Below, in pieces: positions 1 through 10,235 of a stretch of 64,000 nt of DNA. The notes under the pieces were generated by a model. That model saw nothing but the letters and a program-made list of their open reading frames with translations. It searched no databases and had not been told where the DNA came from. The DNA is from Mycobacterium spongiae (GTDB lineage: Bacteria > Actinomycetota > Actinomycetes > Mycobacteriales > Mycobacteriaceae), in assembly GCF_018278905.1 (NCBI RefSeq), contig NZ_CP046600.1, positions 2,728,001 to 2,792,000 of the forward strand, written 5' to 3'. Every line of letters begins with the position of its first letter. Within the stretch, counting starts at the first letter, position 1. Made by a program: the position numbers and the translations under genes.

Positions 1-78
1 CGACCCACATGGCGCGACCGTCGCGTAGCTTAGTGATCGAAGGGCCGCCACGGAGGCACAGTTAGGGGGAGTACCGAC

Positions 79-423
79 ATGTTTGTCCGCCTGCGAGTCG
101 TGCTGGTCGCGTTGCTGAGCTTGCTTGGAGGTGCGGTTGGAGCTGCGTCGACGGCCGCTGCCGACCCTGTTGACGACAACTTCTTGGCGGAATTGCAGGC
201 CCAGGGAGTCCACTACCACGTAACTCCTGAACAGGCGATCGAGGGCGCCCACCTCGTCTGCCAGAAGCTCGACAACGGCATGACGCCTACCCAGGTGGCC
301 TACGATGTGCTGGAGACCAGCACGATGCCTGGCTATCGGTCGGGCTATTTCGTTGGTGCGGCCATTCACGCATATTGCCCGCAGCACCGGCCTGAAGAGG
401 CGGAGCTTGGCCTTGGCGATTGA
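79..423 (+). CDS. Small secreted DUF732-type protein
   Basis: A 114-residue protein of unknown function. The first 28 residues form a signal peptide (RLR, a hydrophobic stretch, then AxA-type residues before DPVDDNF), so it is probably exported and cleaved. The mature part has two cysteines, in LVCQKLDNG and AYCPQH, that probably form a disulfide, as in the mycobacterial DUF732 family (Rv1804c and Rv1810 relatives). A GGGGGA ribosome binding site sits 9 bases before the ATG. Two relatives occur in this window, at 14997 and 38418; the one at 38418 is closest and shares the KLDNG and FVGA.I.AYCP.H segments. It lies just upstream of the ESX-5 genes but is separated from them by a promoter region. 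No enzymatic motif is visible. Confidence 0.85.
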   Translation: MFVRLRVVLVALLSLLGGAVGAASTAAADPVDDNFLAELQAQGVHYHVTPEQAIEGAHLVCQKLDNGMTPTQVAYDVLETSTMPGYRSGYFVGAAIHAYCPQHRPEEAELGLGD

Positions 424-456
424 CCTCTGGGATGACCTCTGGAATGACCTCCGGAA
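421..456 (+). repeat. Three tandem copies of a 12-bp repeat at a stop codon
   Basis: The units TGACCTCTGGGA, TGACCTCTGGAA and TGACCTCCGGAA follow each other directly. The first TGA is the stop codon of the DUF732 gene. No function is evident; replication slippage is a simple explanation. Confidence 0.8.
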
Positions 457-674
457 GTGGGACCGGTAGCCGATCGAGCAACTGTCTCATTACTGCTGGA
501 CTAGTCTTGCGCCGTTCTTGTGGTAGCGCACCACATGCGCTGGCCGGTCGCTGAAAGTAGCCGGCCCACCGAGCCTTTGAAGTCTATGGTGGGCGCTCTC
601 AGCATTTACACAGCCACTACTCTCCCGACTGACCCACCAACCGACGAAAACGCTGTTACTGTGGCGTTACCACA

Positions 675-768
675 GGTGAATTCGCAGCTCCGGTAGGTGA
701 ACACTTGTGAACAGGTGACGTCGAACGCTACTTGGCGCGAGACAGTCATCTAATCTCTCTGCAGAGAG
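675..768 (+). promoter_or_regulatory. Putative promoter/operator region of the PE19-esxMN-espG5 segment
   Basis: The gap 424-803 has no convincing gene. It holds direct repeats GGTGAAT (675-681), GGTGAAC (696-702) and TGTGAAC (706-712). A -10-like TAATCT lies at 751-756, and a perfect 14-bp palindrome CTCTCTGCAGAGAG at 755-768 covers the -10 end and likely start point. In M. tuberculosis the OmpR-family regulator RegX3 activates esx-5 from a site upstream of pe19, and its boxes contain GTTCACC-type repeats, which is the complement of GGTGAAC. The assignment to RegX3 is inference. A further short dyad, TGTGG-N5-CCACA, lies at 660-674. Confidence 0.5.
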
Positions 769-803
769 TCGTTGCTGGGGATACCACTAGGGAGGAGAAC
801 ACC

Positions 804-1103
804 ATGTCGTTCGTGACCACACAGCCAGAGGCGCTGGCTGCTGCGGCCGCAAACTTGCAAGGCATCGGCACGACAATGAACGCTCAGAACGCGGCTGCTG
901 CCGCCCCGACGACCGGGGTCGTGCCCGCAGCCGCTGATGAAGTGTCAGCGCTGACCGCAGCTCAGTTCGCTGCGCATGCGCAGATGTACCAGGCCGTCAG
1001 TGCCCAAGCCGCGGCTATCCACGAAATGTTCGTCAACACGCTCGCGACAAGTTCCGGCTCGTACGCGGCCACCGAGGCGGCCAACGCGTCCTCTGCGGGC
1101 TGA
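804..1103 (+). CDS. PE19: PE family protein, PE19-like (ESX-5 substrate)
   Basis: A 99-residue protein that is just a PE domain: Pro8-Glu9 near the N-terminus, two helices, and the secretion signal YxxxE (SYAATE) near the end, with a short tail. The sequence is almost identical to PE19 as I recall it from M. tuberculosis. PE proteins pair with PPE proteins, are bound by EspG chaperones and are exported by ESX systems, here ESX-5. I chose the ATG at 804 because GGAGGAG precedes it by 6 bases; an upstream in-frame extension to 732 has no ribosome binding site and would not match the family. In M. tuberculosis a PPE gene (PPE27) precedes PE19; here the preceding gene is a DUF732 protein. Confidence 0.93.
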   Translation: MSFVTTQPEALAAAAANLQGIGTTMNAQNAAAAAPTTGVVPAAADEVSALTAAQFAAHAQMYQAVSAQAAAIHEMFVNTLATSSGSYAATEAANASSAG

Positions 1104-1357
1104 CCGGATTGGCGGTCTTAGGCGCGTTCGGGTTCATGACGGACGGGCGCTGCACAGCATCGGCGGGCACACGCTTATTTCGAGGTCTGTTTCTTTAGCG
1201 CGGCTCGGTTTCGACGTCTACGCGATGTTTGGCACCCGGTACACGCCGGTTTGCGGAAGGGGGATCATCCGTAGTTTTTCGGTCGGCGGTTGCGCTGGCG
1301 CGTAGCCGATGCGGCCACCGCCAACACACGAAACTGAGTGATGTAGGCATTCAGTGA

Positions 1358-1693
<336 letters not shown>

Positions 1694-1743
1694 CGCCCAA
1701 CCGCACAGCTGCGTACGCTTTCTAACGTTAGGAGCACACCGAC

Positions 1744-2028
1744 ATGACGATTAATTATCAGTTCGGGGATGTTGACGCCCACGGCGCCCTCATCCGCGCG
1801 CAGGCCGCATCGTTGGAAGCCGAGCACCAGGCCATCGTTCGCGATGTGCTGGCTGCTGGTGACTTTTGGGGCGGCGCTGGTTCAGTGGCTTGCCAGGAGT
1901 TCATCGCCCAGTTGGGTCGTAACTTCGCGGTGATCTACCAGCAGGCCAACGCCCACGGCCAGAAGGTGCAAGCCGCCGGCAACAACATGGCGAGCACCGA
2001 CAGTGCCGTAGGCTCCAGCTGGGCCTAA
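1744..2028 (+). CDS. esxN: WXG100 protein EsxN (ESX-5 substrate)
   Basis: A 94-residue WXG100 protein, partner of EsxM. It has Trp42-Gly-Gly44 at the helix turn and is near-identical to M. tuberculosis EsxN, a well-known T-cell antigen of the Mtb9.9 subfamily. AGGAG precedes the ATG by 9 bases. A strong hairpin directly after the stop codon may limit read-through into espG5, which would let the two small substrates be made in excess of the machinery. Confidence 0.95.
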   Translation: MTINYQFGDVDAHGALIRAQAASLEAEHQAIVRDVLAAGDFWGGAGSVACQEFIAQLGRNFAVIYQQANAHGQKVQAAGNNMASTDSAVGSSWA

Positions 2029-2044
2029 AACCGAACTTCAGGCG

Positions 2045-2076
2045 CGGCAGCACACCAAGGAGTGGGTGTGCTGCCG
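2045..2076 (+). terminator. Strong hairpin between esxN and espG5
   Basis: The arms CGGCAGCACACC (2045-2056) and GGTGTGCTGCCG (2065-2076) are perfectly complementary over 12 bp with an 8-nt loop (AAGGAGTG). It starts 16 nt after the esxN stop. No T-run follows, as is common in mycobacteria. It could be a partial terminator or a 3' end stabiliser of the esxMN message. Confidence 0.7.
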
Positions 2077-2149
2077 TCTCCTGCAGTCAACAAATGCTCG
2101 AAAATAATCGAAAAATACTCGAAACAACCGAGGACCTCTGGGGATAGGG

Positions 2150-3052
2150 ATGGATCAGCAGAGCACCCGCACTGACATCACCGTCAACGTCGATGGCTTC
2201 TGGATGCTTCAGGCGCTGCTAGACATTCGGCACGTTGCGCCTGAGCTCCGCTGCCGGCCGTATGTGTCCACTGACAACAACGACTGGCTCAATGAGCACC
2301 CCGGGATGGCGGTGATGCGCGAGCAGGGCATTGTCGTTGACGACGAGGTCAATGAACAGGTCGCCGCTCGGATGCGAGTGCTCGCCGCGCCTGATCTGGA
2401 AGTCGTCTCGCTGCTATCGCGCGGCAAACTGCTTTATGGAGTTGTCGAGGACGACGACCAGCCCCCGGGCTCGCGGGATATCCCGGACAATGAGTTCAGG
2501 GTGGTGCTAGCCCGCCGAAATCAGCACTGGGTATCAGCGGTTCGGGTTGGCAACGACATCACTGTCGACGACGTGGCCGTCACGGATTCCTCCTCGATCG
2601 CCGCACTGGTCATGGACGGCCTGGAATCGATTCACCACGCCGACGCGGCCGCGATCAACGCGGTCAACGTGCCGCTGGAGGAGATGCTGGAAGCCACGAA
2701 GGAGTGGCAGGAATCCGGCTTTAACGTCTTCTCGGGTGGCGACCTGCGGCGAATGGGCATCAGCGCCGCGACCGTGGCCGCGCTCGGACAGGCGTTGTCG
2801 GATCCCGCGGCTGAGGTCGCGGTGTACGCGCGCCAGTACCGAGACGACGCTAAAGGCCCGAGCGCCTCGGTGTTGTCGCTCAAGGACGGCTCGGGTGGGC
2901 GAATCGCGCTGTACCAGCAGGCTCGAACGGCGGGCTCCGGCGAGGCTTGGTTGGCCATCTGTCCGGCGACCCCGCAGTTGGTGCAAGTGGGCGTGAAGAC
3001 TGTGTTGGACACTCTGCCTTATGGCGAGTGGAAAACTCACAGCAGGGTGTGA
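2150..3052 (+). CDS. espG5: ESX-5 cytosolic chaperone EspG5
   Basis: A 300-residue protein matching Rv1794/EspG5 in length and position. EspG proteins bind the hydrophobic tip of PPE proteins in PE-PPE pairs, keep them soluble in the cytosol and direct them to the matching ESX system. The sequence has no signal peptide or membrane segment, as expected. The start ATG at 2150 follows GGGGATAGGG. It sits between the substrates and the membrane component eccD5. The identification rests on gene order and overall recognition, since EspG has no short catalytic motif. Confidence 0.92.
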   Translation: MDQQSTRTDITVNVDGFWMLQALLDIRHVAPELRCRPYVSTDNNDWLNEHPGMAVMREQGIVVDDEVNEQVAARMRVLAAPDLEVVSLLSRGKLLYGVVEDDDQPPGSRDIPDNEFRVVLARRNQHWVSAVRVGNDITVDDVAVTDSSSIAALVMDGLESIHHADAAAINAVNVPLEEMLEATKEWQESGFNVFSGGDLRRMGISAATVAALGQALSDPAAEVAVYARQYRDDAKGPSASVLSLKDGSGGRIALYQQARTAGSGEAWLAICPATPQLVQVGVKTVLDTLPYGEWKTHSRV

Positions 3053-3335
3053 ACGTGCCCGACGAAACACGAAGTGCGACAACATATTTGCGTAGATAAT
3101 ACGTCCGAGATGCGAAGCCGGCATATTGCTCTAAAATCGGCAGCAAAACTAAAAAGCAATGTCCACCACAACTAATTAGTCGCGAGGCGAGGCAAATGAG
3201 ATCCGAGTCAGTGCAGCCGGAGCTTCCAGGGAGCTGCGGCGCATCGGGGGGTATAACAACGGAGCCTCTCGCGCCGTTGGCCCCACGGGGTGAGACCGAT
3301 AAGACCTACGCCGCCATGGCAGGGGGTGGGAGACG

Positions 3336-4844
3336 ATGACGGCGGTCGCTGACGCGCCACAGGCCGATATTGAGGGTGTCGCTACACCCCAGGCCGTCGT
3401 GGTGGGCATCATGGCCGAGGGTGTGCAGATCGGCGTCCTGCTGGACGCCAATGCCCCGGTTTCGGTGATGACCGATCCATTGTTGAAAGTCGTGAACAGC
3501 CGACTGAGGGAACTGGGCGAGACGGCCCTGGAACCTACGGGGCGCGGCCGATGGGCGTTGTGCCTGGTTGACGGCACGCCGTTGCGCGTCGCCCAGTCGT
3601 TGACCGAACAAGACGTCTATGACGGCGATCGGCTCTGGATTCGGTTCATCCCCGACACCGAACATCGATCGCAGGTCATCGAGCACATCTCCACCGCGGT
3701 CTCGTCGAATCTCAGCAAACGGTTCGCCTCGATCGACCCGATCGTGGCGGTGCAGGTCGGCGCGTCCATGGTGGCCACTGGAGTGCTCATTGCCACCGGG
3801 GTGCTGGGTTGGTGGCGCTGGCATCACAGCACATGGTTGACGACGATCTATGCAGCGATAATCGGCGTTTTGATGCTCACGGTAGCCATGCTGCTGTTGA
3901 TGCGAGCCAAGACTGACGCGGATCGACGGGTCGCCGACATCATGCTGCTGAGCGGGATAGTGCCCGTGACGATAGCGGCCGCAGCCGCACCGCCGGGGCC
4001 CGTGGGCTCTCCCCAGGCTGTGCTGGGCTTCGGGGTTCTCGGCGTCGCCACCACGCTGGCCCTGCGCTTTACGGGCCGGCGGTTGGGGATCTACACCGCG
4101 ATCATCACCGTTAGCGGGCTGACCACGCTGGCTGCGCTGTGGCGGATGGTCTCGGCGAGCAGTGCGGTGACGCTGCTGTCGTGCGTGGTGCTTACCTGCG
4201 TGATTCTCTACCACGCCGCCCCGGCGCTGTCGCGTCGGTTTTCCGGTATCCGGCTGCCGGTATTTCCATCGGCCACCAGCCGATGGGTTTTCGAGGCGCG
4301 GCCCGACCTGCCGACGACCGTGGCCCGCACCCCCGGCTCCTCTCCCGTTTTGGAAGGTCCGGCGTCGGTGCGTGATGTACTGCTGCAGGCTGAACGCGCT
4401 CGGTCTTTCTTGAGCGGATTGTTGGTGGGGCTTGGTGTGCTGATGGTGGTGTGCTTGACCTCGTTGAGCAATCCACACACCAGTGAGCGTTGGCTGCCGC
4501 TGATACTCACCGGTTTCGTGTCCGGTTTTCTCCTGTTGCGCGGTCGGTCGTACGTCGACCGCTGGCAGTCGATCACCTTGGCCAGCACTGCCGTGATCAT
4601 CGTCGCCGCTGTGGTCGTTCGGTACGCGGTGGAATTGTCCTCACCCTGGTCGGTGTCGATCGGCGCGGCGATCTTGGTGCTGCTGCCGGCAGCGGGCATG
4701 ACAGCGGCGGCTGTGGTGCCCAACACCATCTACAGTCCGTTGTTCCGCAAGTTTGTGGAGTGGATTGAATACCTGTGCCTGATGCCGATCTTCCCGCTGG
4801 CATTGTGGCTAATGAACGTCTATGCAGCGATTCGGTACCGGTAG
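3336..4844 (+). CDS. eccD5: ESX-5 membrane channel component EccD5
   Basis: A 502-residue membrane protein. Residues about 20-100 form the cytosolic ubiquitin-like domain typical of EccD. The rest, from about residue 140, is a series of roughly eleven hydrophobic helices forming the core of the ESX-5 inner membrane pore, where two EccD copies bind each EccB-EccC-EccE unit. A GGGGGTGGGAGA ribosome binding site precedes the ATG. The 283-nt gap from espG5 shows no gene. The 3' end overlaps mycP5 by 23 nt, indicating translational coupling. Confidence 0.96.
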   Translation: MTAVADAPQADIEGVATPQAVVVGIMAEGVQIGVLLDANAPVSVMTDPLLKVVNSRLRELGETALEPTGRGRWALCLVDGTPLRVAQSLTEQDVYDGDRLWIRFIPDTEHRSQVIEHISTAVSSNLSKRFASIDPIVAVQVGASMVATGVLIATGVLGWWRWHHSTWLTTIYAAIIGVLMLTVAMLLLMRAKTDADRRVADIMLLSGIVPVTIAAAAAPPGPVGSPQAVLGFGVLGVATTLALRFTGRRLGIYTAIITVSGLTTLAALWRMVSASSAVTLLSCVVLTCVILYHAAPALSRRFSGIRLPVFPSATSRWVFEARPDLPTTVARTPGSSPVLEGPASVRDVLLQAERARSFLSGLLVGLGVLMVVCLTSLSNPHTSERWLPLILTGFVSGFLLLRGRSYVDRWQSITLASTAVIIVAAVVVRYAVELSSPWSVSIGAAILVLLPAAGMTAAAVVPNTIYSPLFRKFVEWIEYLCLMPIFPLALWLMNVYAAIRYR

Positions 4845-6579
4845 CAGCAGGTTGTGGCGTGGTCGCACGGTTAGGGCGACCATCGCCGCAATCCTGCTCG
4901 CCTCAGGTGCGTTAGCCGGCCTGCCGCCGGCCTATGCGATTTCGCCTCCGACGATCGATCCGGACGCGTTGCCACCTGATGACGAACCGGGCCCGGTGGC
5001 GCCAATGAAGCAGAACTCGTACTGCACCGAGGTAGGGGTGCTACCCGGCAGCGACTTTCGGCTGAAGCCACGCTACATGGACATGCTGAACCTGAACGAG
5101 GCATGGCAATTCGCTCGCGGCGACGGGGTGACGGTCGCGGTCATCGACACCGGCGTCACGCCACATCCGCGGTTGCCACGCCTCATCGCCGGCGGCGACT
5201 ACGTGATGTCGGGTGATGGCCTCCAGGATTGCGACGCGCACGGCACCATCGTGGCGTCGGTGATCGCTGCGGTCCCTGCGGACGGGGCAGTGCCGCTTCC
5301 CTCGGTACCGCGTCGGCCGGTCACGATTCCTACGACCGAAAAGCCGCCGCCGCCCAAGACGGTGACCGTTTCACCGTTACCCCAGACCGTCACCGTGGTT
5401 CCAGGCCCGCCCCCCGAGGAAGGACTTCCGCCGGGTGCGCCGTTGCCAGAACCGCCGCCGCCACCGCCACCGCCATTCCCTGCCCCTCCTGCACCTGCGG
5501 GCAACCACGGTGGCGGGACGGTCACCATACCCAGCTACTCCGGCGGTGGGCAGGTAGTCGCCATCGACAACCCGCTCAACCCGGGTAGCCCGCTTCCGAG
5601 TGCGCCGCCGCCGCTGCCCGACGCGTTCAGCGGTATCGCCCCGGGCGTCGAGGTGATCGCGATCCGCCAGTCGAGCGAGGCCTTCGGGCTCAAGGATCCG
5701 TATACCGGTGACGAAGATCCGCAGACGCAACAAAAGATCGACAACATCGAGACCATGGCCCGAGCGATCGTCCATGCGGCCAACATGGGGGCCTCGGTGA
5801 TCAACATCTCCGACGTCATGTGCATGAGTGCCCGCAATGTGATCGATCAGCGCGCTCTAGGGGCCGCAGTCCACTACGCAGCGGTCGACAAGAACGTGGT
5901 CATCGTTGCAGCGGCCGGCGACAGCAGCAAGAAAGACTGCAAGCAAAACCCGATATTCGATCCCCTGGAGCCCGATGACCCGCGCGATTGGAACGCCGTC
6001 ACCACGGTGGTGACCCCTTCCTGGTTCCATGACTATGTCCTGACGGTCGGGGCGGTGGACTCCAACGGCCAACCGATGACCAAAATGACCATCCCGGGGC
6101 CGTGGGTGTCGATCTCGGCGCCGGGAACCGATGTCGTCGGACTTTCGCCCCGCGACGACGGACTGATCAATGCGATTGATGGCCCGGACAATCAATTGTT
6201 GGTTCCCGCCGGCACCAGCTTTTCGGCTGCCATCGTCTCCGGTGTAGCTGCGCTCGTGCGCTCCAAATTCCCCGACTTAACGGCGTTCCAGGTGATCAAC
6301 CGGTTGATTCACACGGCCCGGCCACCCGCTCGCGGCGTAGACAACCAGGTCGGCTACGGTGTGGTTGACCCGGTGGCTGCATTGACATGGGACGTGCCCA
6401 GGGGCCCGGCTGAGCCGCCGAAACAGCTATCAGCGCCGCTGGTTCTCCCGGAACCGCCCGCTGAACGCAATATGGTGCCAGTGTGGGTGGCCGCCGGGGG
6501 ATTGACCGGAGCACTATTGATAGGCGGCGCGGTGTTCGGTACGGCAACATTGATGCGGCGATCACGGAAGCAGCGATGA
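4822..6579 (+). CDS. mycP5: ESX-5 mycosin, subtilisin-like serine protease MycP5
   Basis: A 585-residue membrane-anchored protease. It has a signal peptide (about residues 1-39), a subtilase catalytic triad at Asp109 (VIDTGV), His140 (DCDAHGT) and Ser466 (GTSFSA), and one C-terminal membrane helix followed by a basic tail (RRSRKQR). Between His140 and about residue 270 there is a long proline-rich insertion (PPPP runs), characteristic of MycP5. Mycosins cap the periplasmic face of the ESX complex and stabilise it; the ESX-5 system needs the protein as well as its protease activity for processing some substrates. The start overlaps eccD5, and the stop overlaps eccE5 as ATGA. Confidence 0.96.
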   Translation: MQRFGTGSSRLWRGRTVRATIAAILLASGALAGLPPAYAISPPTIDPDALPPDDEPGPVAPMKQNSYCTEVGVLPGSDFRLKPRYMDMLNLNEAWQFARGDGVTVAVIDTGVTPHPRLPRLIAGGDYVMSGDGLQDCDAHGTIVASVIAAVPADGAVPLPSVPRRPVTIPTTEKPPPPKTVTVSPLPQTVTVVPGPPPEEGLPPGAPLPEPPPPPPPPFPAPPAPAGNHGGGTVTIPSYSGGGQVVAIDNPLNPGSPLPSAPPPLPDAFSGIAPGVEVIAIRQSSEAFGLKDPYTGDEDPQTQQKIDNIETMARAIVHAANMGASVINISDVMCMSARNVIDQRALGAAVHYAAVDKNVVIVAAAGDSSKKDCKQNPIFDPLEPDDPRDWNAVTTVVTPSWFHDYVLTVGAVDSNGQPMTKMTIPGPWVSISAPGTDVVGLSPRDDGLINAIDGPDNQLLVPAGTSFSAAIVSGVAALVRSKFPDLTAFQVINRLIHTARPPARGVDNQVGYGVVDPVAALTWDVPRGPAEPPKQLSAPLVLPEPPAERNMVPVWVAAGGLTGALLIGGAVFGTATLMRRSRKQR

Positions 6580-7796
6580 AGGCTCAGCGACGGTTGGGTC
6601 TGGCGTTGTCGTGGCCGCGCTTGACTGCAGTGTTTTTGGTCGACGTGGTGGTCTTGGTGGTGGCCAGCCACGCCCCAGCGTCGTGGCAGGGCGAGAATCG
6701 GGTGGCGTGGTGGGTCGGTGTCGGCCTCGCGGCGTTGGTGACGTTGTTGTCGCTGGTCAGCTATCGTGGCCTCACCCTCATGTCGGGCGTTGCTGCGTGG
6801 GTGTGGGACTGGTCAGCCGATCCGGGTACGTCGTTGGGGGCCGGCTGCACACCCGCCACCGATCACGAGCGTCGTCTGGGCCGCGACCCGGTGGGGGTGC
6901 GCGAGTATCGGGGCCAGTTGGTCTCGGTGATTGGCGTCGACGGTGGCGAGGAGGATGCGTCGGGGCGTCATCGACACCGGATGGCGACTTCGGCGGTGGT
7001 CCCGGTGGCCGCCGTCGCTGAAGGGCTGCGACAGTTCGATATTCGCCTGGACGGCATCGACATCGTGTCGGTGGTGGTACGTGGTGCATCCGATGCCGCC
7101 AGAGCCTCGGCTTCCCTGGACGAGTGGGGGCCTGAGGGATGGCGTTCTGAGGAGCCCGGAGGCGCTCCGCTAGCCACCGATCGGCGTCGCACCTGGATGG
7201 TTTTGCGGATGAATCCGCAGCGCAACGTGGCCGCCGTGGCGTGTCGTGATTCGGTGGCGTCGACATTGGCGGTGGCTACCGAGCGGCTTGCCCAGGATTT
7301 GGATGGGCAAAGCTGTGTTGCCAAACCGCTCACTGCCGAGGAGCTGGCCGACGTCGATACCGCGGTACTGGCTGATCTGGAGCCAACGTGGAGTCGCCCG
7401 GGCTGGCGTCGCCTCAAGCACTTCAACGGGTACGTGACCAGCTTCTGGGTGACGCCGTCGGATATCACGTCGGAGACGCTGCATCAGCTATTGCTGGCCG
7501 ACATCCCCGAAGTTGGGACGGCTGTGGTCGCACTGCGGCTGACCACCCGAGATGGGCGTCCCGCAGTGTCGGCATGGGTGCGCTATCACAGTGACGCCCC
7601 GCTGCCGAAGGAGGCCACGACCGGGCTCAACCGGCTCACCGGCCGCCAGTTGGATGCGGTGCGAGCCAGCTTGCCGGCACCCGTGGCTCGTCCCCTGCTG
7701 GTGATACCGAGCCGGGAACTGCGTGAGCAGGACGAGCTGGTGCTTCCAGTGACCCAGGACCTGGAGCACGCGACAAGTTCGTCCCCGGGGCAATGA
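6576..7796 (+). CDS. eccE5: ESX-5 membrane component EccE5
   Basis: A 406-residue protein with two N-terminal membrane helices (about residues 10-30 and 45-65) and a large soluble domain; EccE subunits lie at the periphery of the ESX membrane complex. I chose the ATG at 6576 because it overlaps the mycP5 stop codon as ATGA and gives the usual EccE5 length; the longer reading frame from 6483 would lie inside mycP5. The stop overlaps the eccA5 start, again as ATGA, so mycP5-eccE5-eccA5 are translationally coupled. Confidence 0.95.
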   Translation: MKAQRRLGLALSWPRLTAVFLVDVVVLVVASHAPASWQGENRVAWWVGVGLAALVTLLSLVSYRGLTLMSGVAAWVWDWSADPGTSLGAGCTPATDHERRLGRDPVGVREYRGQLVSVIGVDGGEEDASGRHRHRMATSAVVPVAAVAEGLRQFDIRLDGIDIVSVVVRGASDAARASASLDEWGPEGWRSEEPGGAPLATDRRRTWMVLRMNPQRNVAAVACRDSVASTLAVATERLAQDLDGQSCVAKPLTAEELADVDTAVLADLEPTWSRPGWRRLKHFNGYVTSFWVTPSDITSETLHQLLLADIPEVGTAVVALRLTTRDGRPAVSAWVRYHSDAPLPKEATTGLNRLTGRQLDAVRASLPAPVARPLLVIPSRELREQDELVLPVTQDLEHATSSSPGQ

Positions 7797-9631
7797 CACG
7801 CCCGCAAGCAGCCGGTGAAGACGCCCGCAATGCCATGGTTGCCGGCCTGTTGGCATCGGGGATTTCAGTCAATGGACTACAGCCCAGCCACAATCCCCAG
7901 GTGGCGGCTCAGATGTTCACCACCGCCACCACACTGGATCCTGGGATGTGCGATGCCTGGCTGGCACGCATATTGGCGGGTGACCAAAGCATCGAAGTAC
8001 TCGCCGGCGCGTGGGCAGCAGTAAGAACCTTCGGTTGGGAGACCCGTCGTCTCGGAGTCACCGATCTACAGTTCCGGCCCGAAGTTTCCGATGGCTTGTT
8101 TCTGCGACTCGCGGTGACCAGCGTGGAATCCCTAGCCTGCGCGTATGCCGCGGTTCTCGCAGAGGCCAAACGCTATCAGGAGGCAGCGGAACTGCTCGAT
8201 GCCACCGAACCGCGCCATCCCTTCGATTCCGAGTTGGTCAGCTATGTGCGTGGGGTGCTGTACTTCCGCACAAAACGCTGGCCGGACGTACTGTCCCAGT
8301 TTCCCGAAGCAACAACGTGGCGCCATCCCGAGCTGAAGGCCGCCGGCGCGGCAATGGCCACCACGGCGTTGGCCTCGCTCGGAGTGTTCGAGGAGGCCTT
8401 CCGGCGGGCACAGGAGGCCATCGAGGGTGACCGGGTGCCCGGCGCCGCGAACATCGCCTTGTACACCCAAGGCATGTGTCTACGGCACGTCGGGCGCGAG
8501 GAGGAAGGCGTTGAGCTCCTGCGCCGTGTGTACTCACGCGACGCGAAGTTCACCCCAGCCCGTGAGGCGTTGGACAATCCCAATTTCCGGCTGGTGTTGA
8601 CCGATCCGGAAACTATTGAGGCGCGCAAAGATCCATGGGACCCGGACAGTGCCCCGACGCGCGCCCAGACCGAGGCTGCGCGGCACGCCGAGATGGCCGC
8701 GAAGTACTTGGCGGAAGGCGATGCCGAACTCAACGCAATGCTCGGCATGGAACAAGCCAAGCGGGAAATCAAACTCATCAAGTCGACGACCAAGGTGAAT
8801 CTGGCGCGCGAAAAGATGGGTCTCCCGGTACCGGTGACGTCGCGGCATACCTTGCTGCTGGGGCCGCCGGGCACCGGCAAGACGTCGGTGGCGCGTGCAT
8901 TCACCAAGCAACTGTGTGGGTTGACCGTGTTGCGCAAGCCACTGGTGGTGGAGACGAGCCGTACCAAGCTATTGGGCCGGTATATGGCGGATGCGGAGAA
9001 GAACACCGAGGAGATGCTCGACGGCGCGTTGGGTGGCGCTGTCTTCTTCGACGAGATGCACACTCTGCACGAGAAGGGCTACTCTCAGGGCGACCCGTAC
9101 GGCAACGCCATCATCAACACGTTGCTGTTGTACATGGAGAATCATCGGGACGAGTTGGTGGTGTTCGGCGCCGGCTACGCCAAAGCGATGGAAAAGATGC
9201 TCGAGGTGAATCAGGGTCTGCGACGGCGGTTTTCGACGGTGATCGAGTTCTTCAGCTACACCCCGGAAGAGCTCATCGCACTGACCCGGCTCATGGGGCG
9301 GGAGAATGAGGACGTCATCACCGACGAACAGGCTCAGGTGTTGTTGCCGTCCTACACAAAGTTCTACAACGATCAGAACTACTCCGAGGATGGCGATCTG
9401 ATCCGGGGTATTGATCTGCTGGGCAACGCCGGCTTTGTGCGGAACGTGGTAGAGAAGGCTCGTGACCACCGTAGCTTTCGACTCGACGATTCGGACCTCG
9501 ATGCGGTCCTGTCTGGCGACCTGACCGAGTTCAGCGAAGTTCAACTCCGCCGGTTCAGGGAATTGACGAGCGAAGACCTCGCCGAAGGGCTCCGCGCCGC
9601 GGTGGCGGAGAAGAAACCGTCTTCTGCATAG
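7793..9631 (+). CDS. eccA5: ESX-5 AAA+ ATPase EccA5
   Basis: A 612-residue cytosolic ATPase. The N-terminal half (about residues 1-280) is a TPR-like helical domain. The C-terminal half is a CbxX/CfqX-type AAA+ domain with Walker [10 protein letters not shown] at 357-365 and Walker B VFFDE at 417-421. EccA proteins are thought to release EspG from PE-PPE substrates before export. It is the last gene of the coupled eccD5-mycP5-eccE5-eccA5 block, and a hairpin follows 10 nt after its stop. Confidence 0.96.
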   Translation: MTRPQAAGEDARNAMVAGLLASGISVNGLQPSHNPQVAAQMFTTATTLDPGMCDAWLARILAGDQSIEVLAGAWAAVRTFGWETRRLGVTDLQFRPEVSDGLFLRLAVTSVESLACAYAAVLAEAKRYQEAAELLDATEPRHPFDSELVSYVRGVLYFRTKRWPDVLSQFPEATTWRHPELKAAGAAMATTALASLGVFEEAFRRAQEAIEGDRVPGAANIALYTQGMCLRHVGREEEGVELLRRVYSRDAKFTPAREALDNPNFRLVLTDPETIEARKDPWDPDSAPTRAQTEAARHAEMAAKYLAEGDAELNAMLGMEQAKREIKLIKSTTKVNLAREKMGLPVPVTSRHTLLLGPPGTGKTSVARAFTKQLCGLTVLRKPLVVETSRTKLLGRYMADAEKNTEEMLDGALGGAVFFDEMHTLHEKGYSQGDPYGNAIINTLLLYMENHRDELVVFGAGYAKAMEKMLEVNQGLRRRFSTVIEFFSYTPEELIALTRLMGRENEDVITDEQAQVLLPSYTKFYNDQNYSEDGDLIRGIDLLGNAGFVRNVVEKARDHRSFRLDDSDLDAVLSGDLTEFSEVQLRRFRELTSEDLAEGLRAAVAEKKPSSA

Positions 9632-9641
9632 CGGGTCACCT

Positions 9642-9660
9642 GCGGCGAGTACCTCGCCGC
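9642..9660 (+). terminator. Hairpin after eccA5, possible operon terminator
   Basis: GCGGCGAG (9642-9649) pairs perfectly with CTCGCCGC (9653-9660) around a TAC loop, 10 nt after the eccA5 stop. There is no T-tract. A second hairpin, TCCGGCC-TTGC-GGCCGGA, lies at 9838-9855. Confidence 0.55.
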
Positions 9661-10235
9661 CGTCGTGCGATTGCCGCCAGTTGAGTTGACTCACAACGGT
9701 TTGGGTGCCACCATGGCCTCTGCAAGCACCTCGCTAGGTGAGGCGTCTGCACGGATACAGGCCACTGACCTCGAACGTCGAAAGACGCCCAGGGTCAGGA
9801 CAGCTCTTCCCGGCTTAAGGGTTGAGCCCAAGTGGCTTCCGGCCTTGCGGCCGGATACGCCGTGTGGTGCCAAAGCTCAGACGAGAGGGGTGCCGCGCTC
9901 GGTGGTTCGCCGGGCTCTCATCCCAGCGTGCAGTGTGTCGGCATCCCCGCATGCCCCGGCCGCGAGGAGGTGAGAGCGAAGTGAGTCCCAGCGATAGACC
10001 GCATGCGAGATCGACGACCATTCCGCCTCGATCCGCGCCCGGCAGCATTCCTGCCGTCTGAATCGGCTTACCCCAAAAACCTTTTCGCAACGCACCGCGG
10101 GTTCGCGGACGCGTGCGATTGATTCTGGGCGGTCAACGTTTGCAGTGACCGGTCCAGTGGCGCTGGCCCGCGCCGGCTCCCACCGGGTCATCGAGGCCGC
10201 CTACGCGCCGACAACCAGCTAGCGAGGAACCAATC
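9661..10235 (+). other. Gap between eccA5 and the first PPE gene
   Basis: About 575 nt without a convincing gene. M. tuberculosis has the lipoprotein gene lppT after eccA5, but no lipobox-bearing frame is visible here. It contains the second hairpin at 9838-9855 and a 26-codon frame at 9981-10061 that follows a GAGGAGG motif. The frame is proline- and serine-rich and may be chance. GAGGA precedes the PPE start at 10236. Confidence 0.5.

Noticed and set aside
3306..4478. A 390-codon minus-strand frame opposite eccD5
   Set aside because: Arg/His/Gln-rich shadow of the conserved membrane protein; no ribosome binding site.
9665..9973. A 102-codon frame after eccA5, as a possible LppT replacement
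   Set aside because: No signal peptide or lipobox, no ribosome binding site, and it runs through a strong hairpin.
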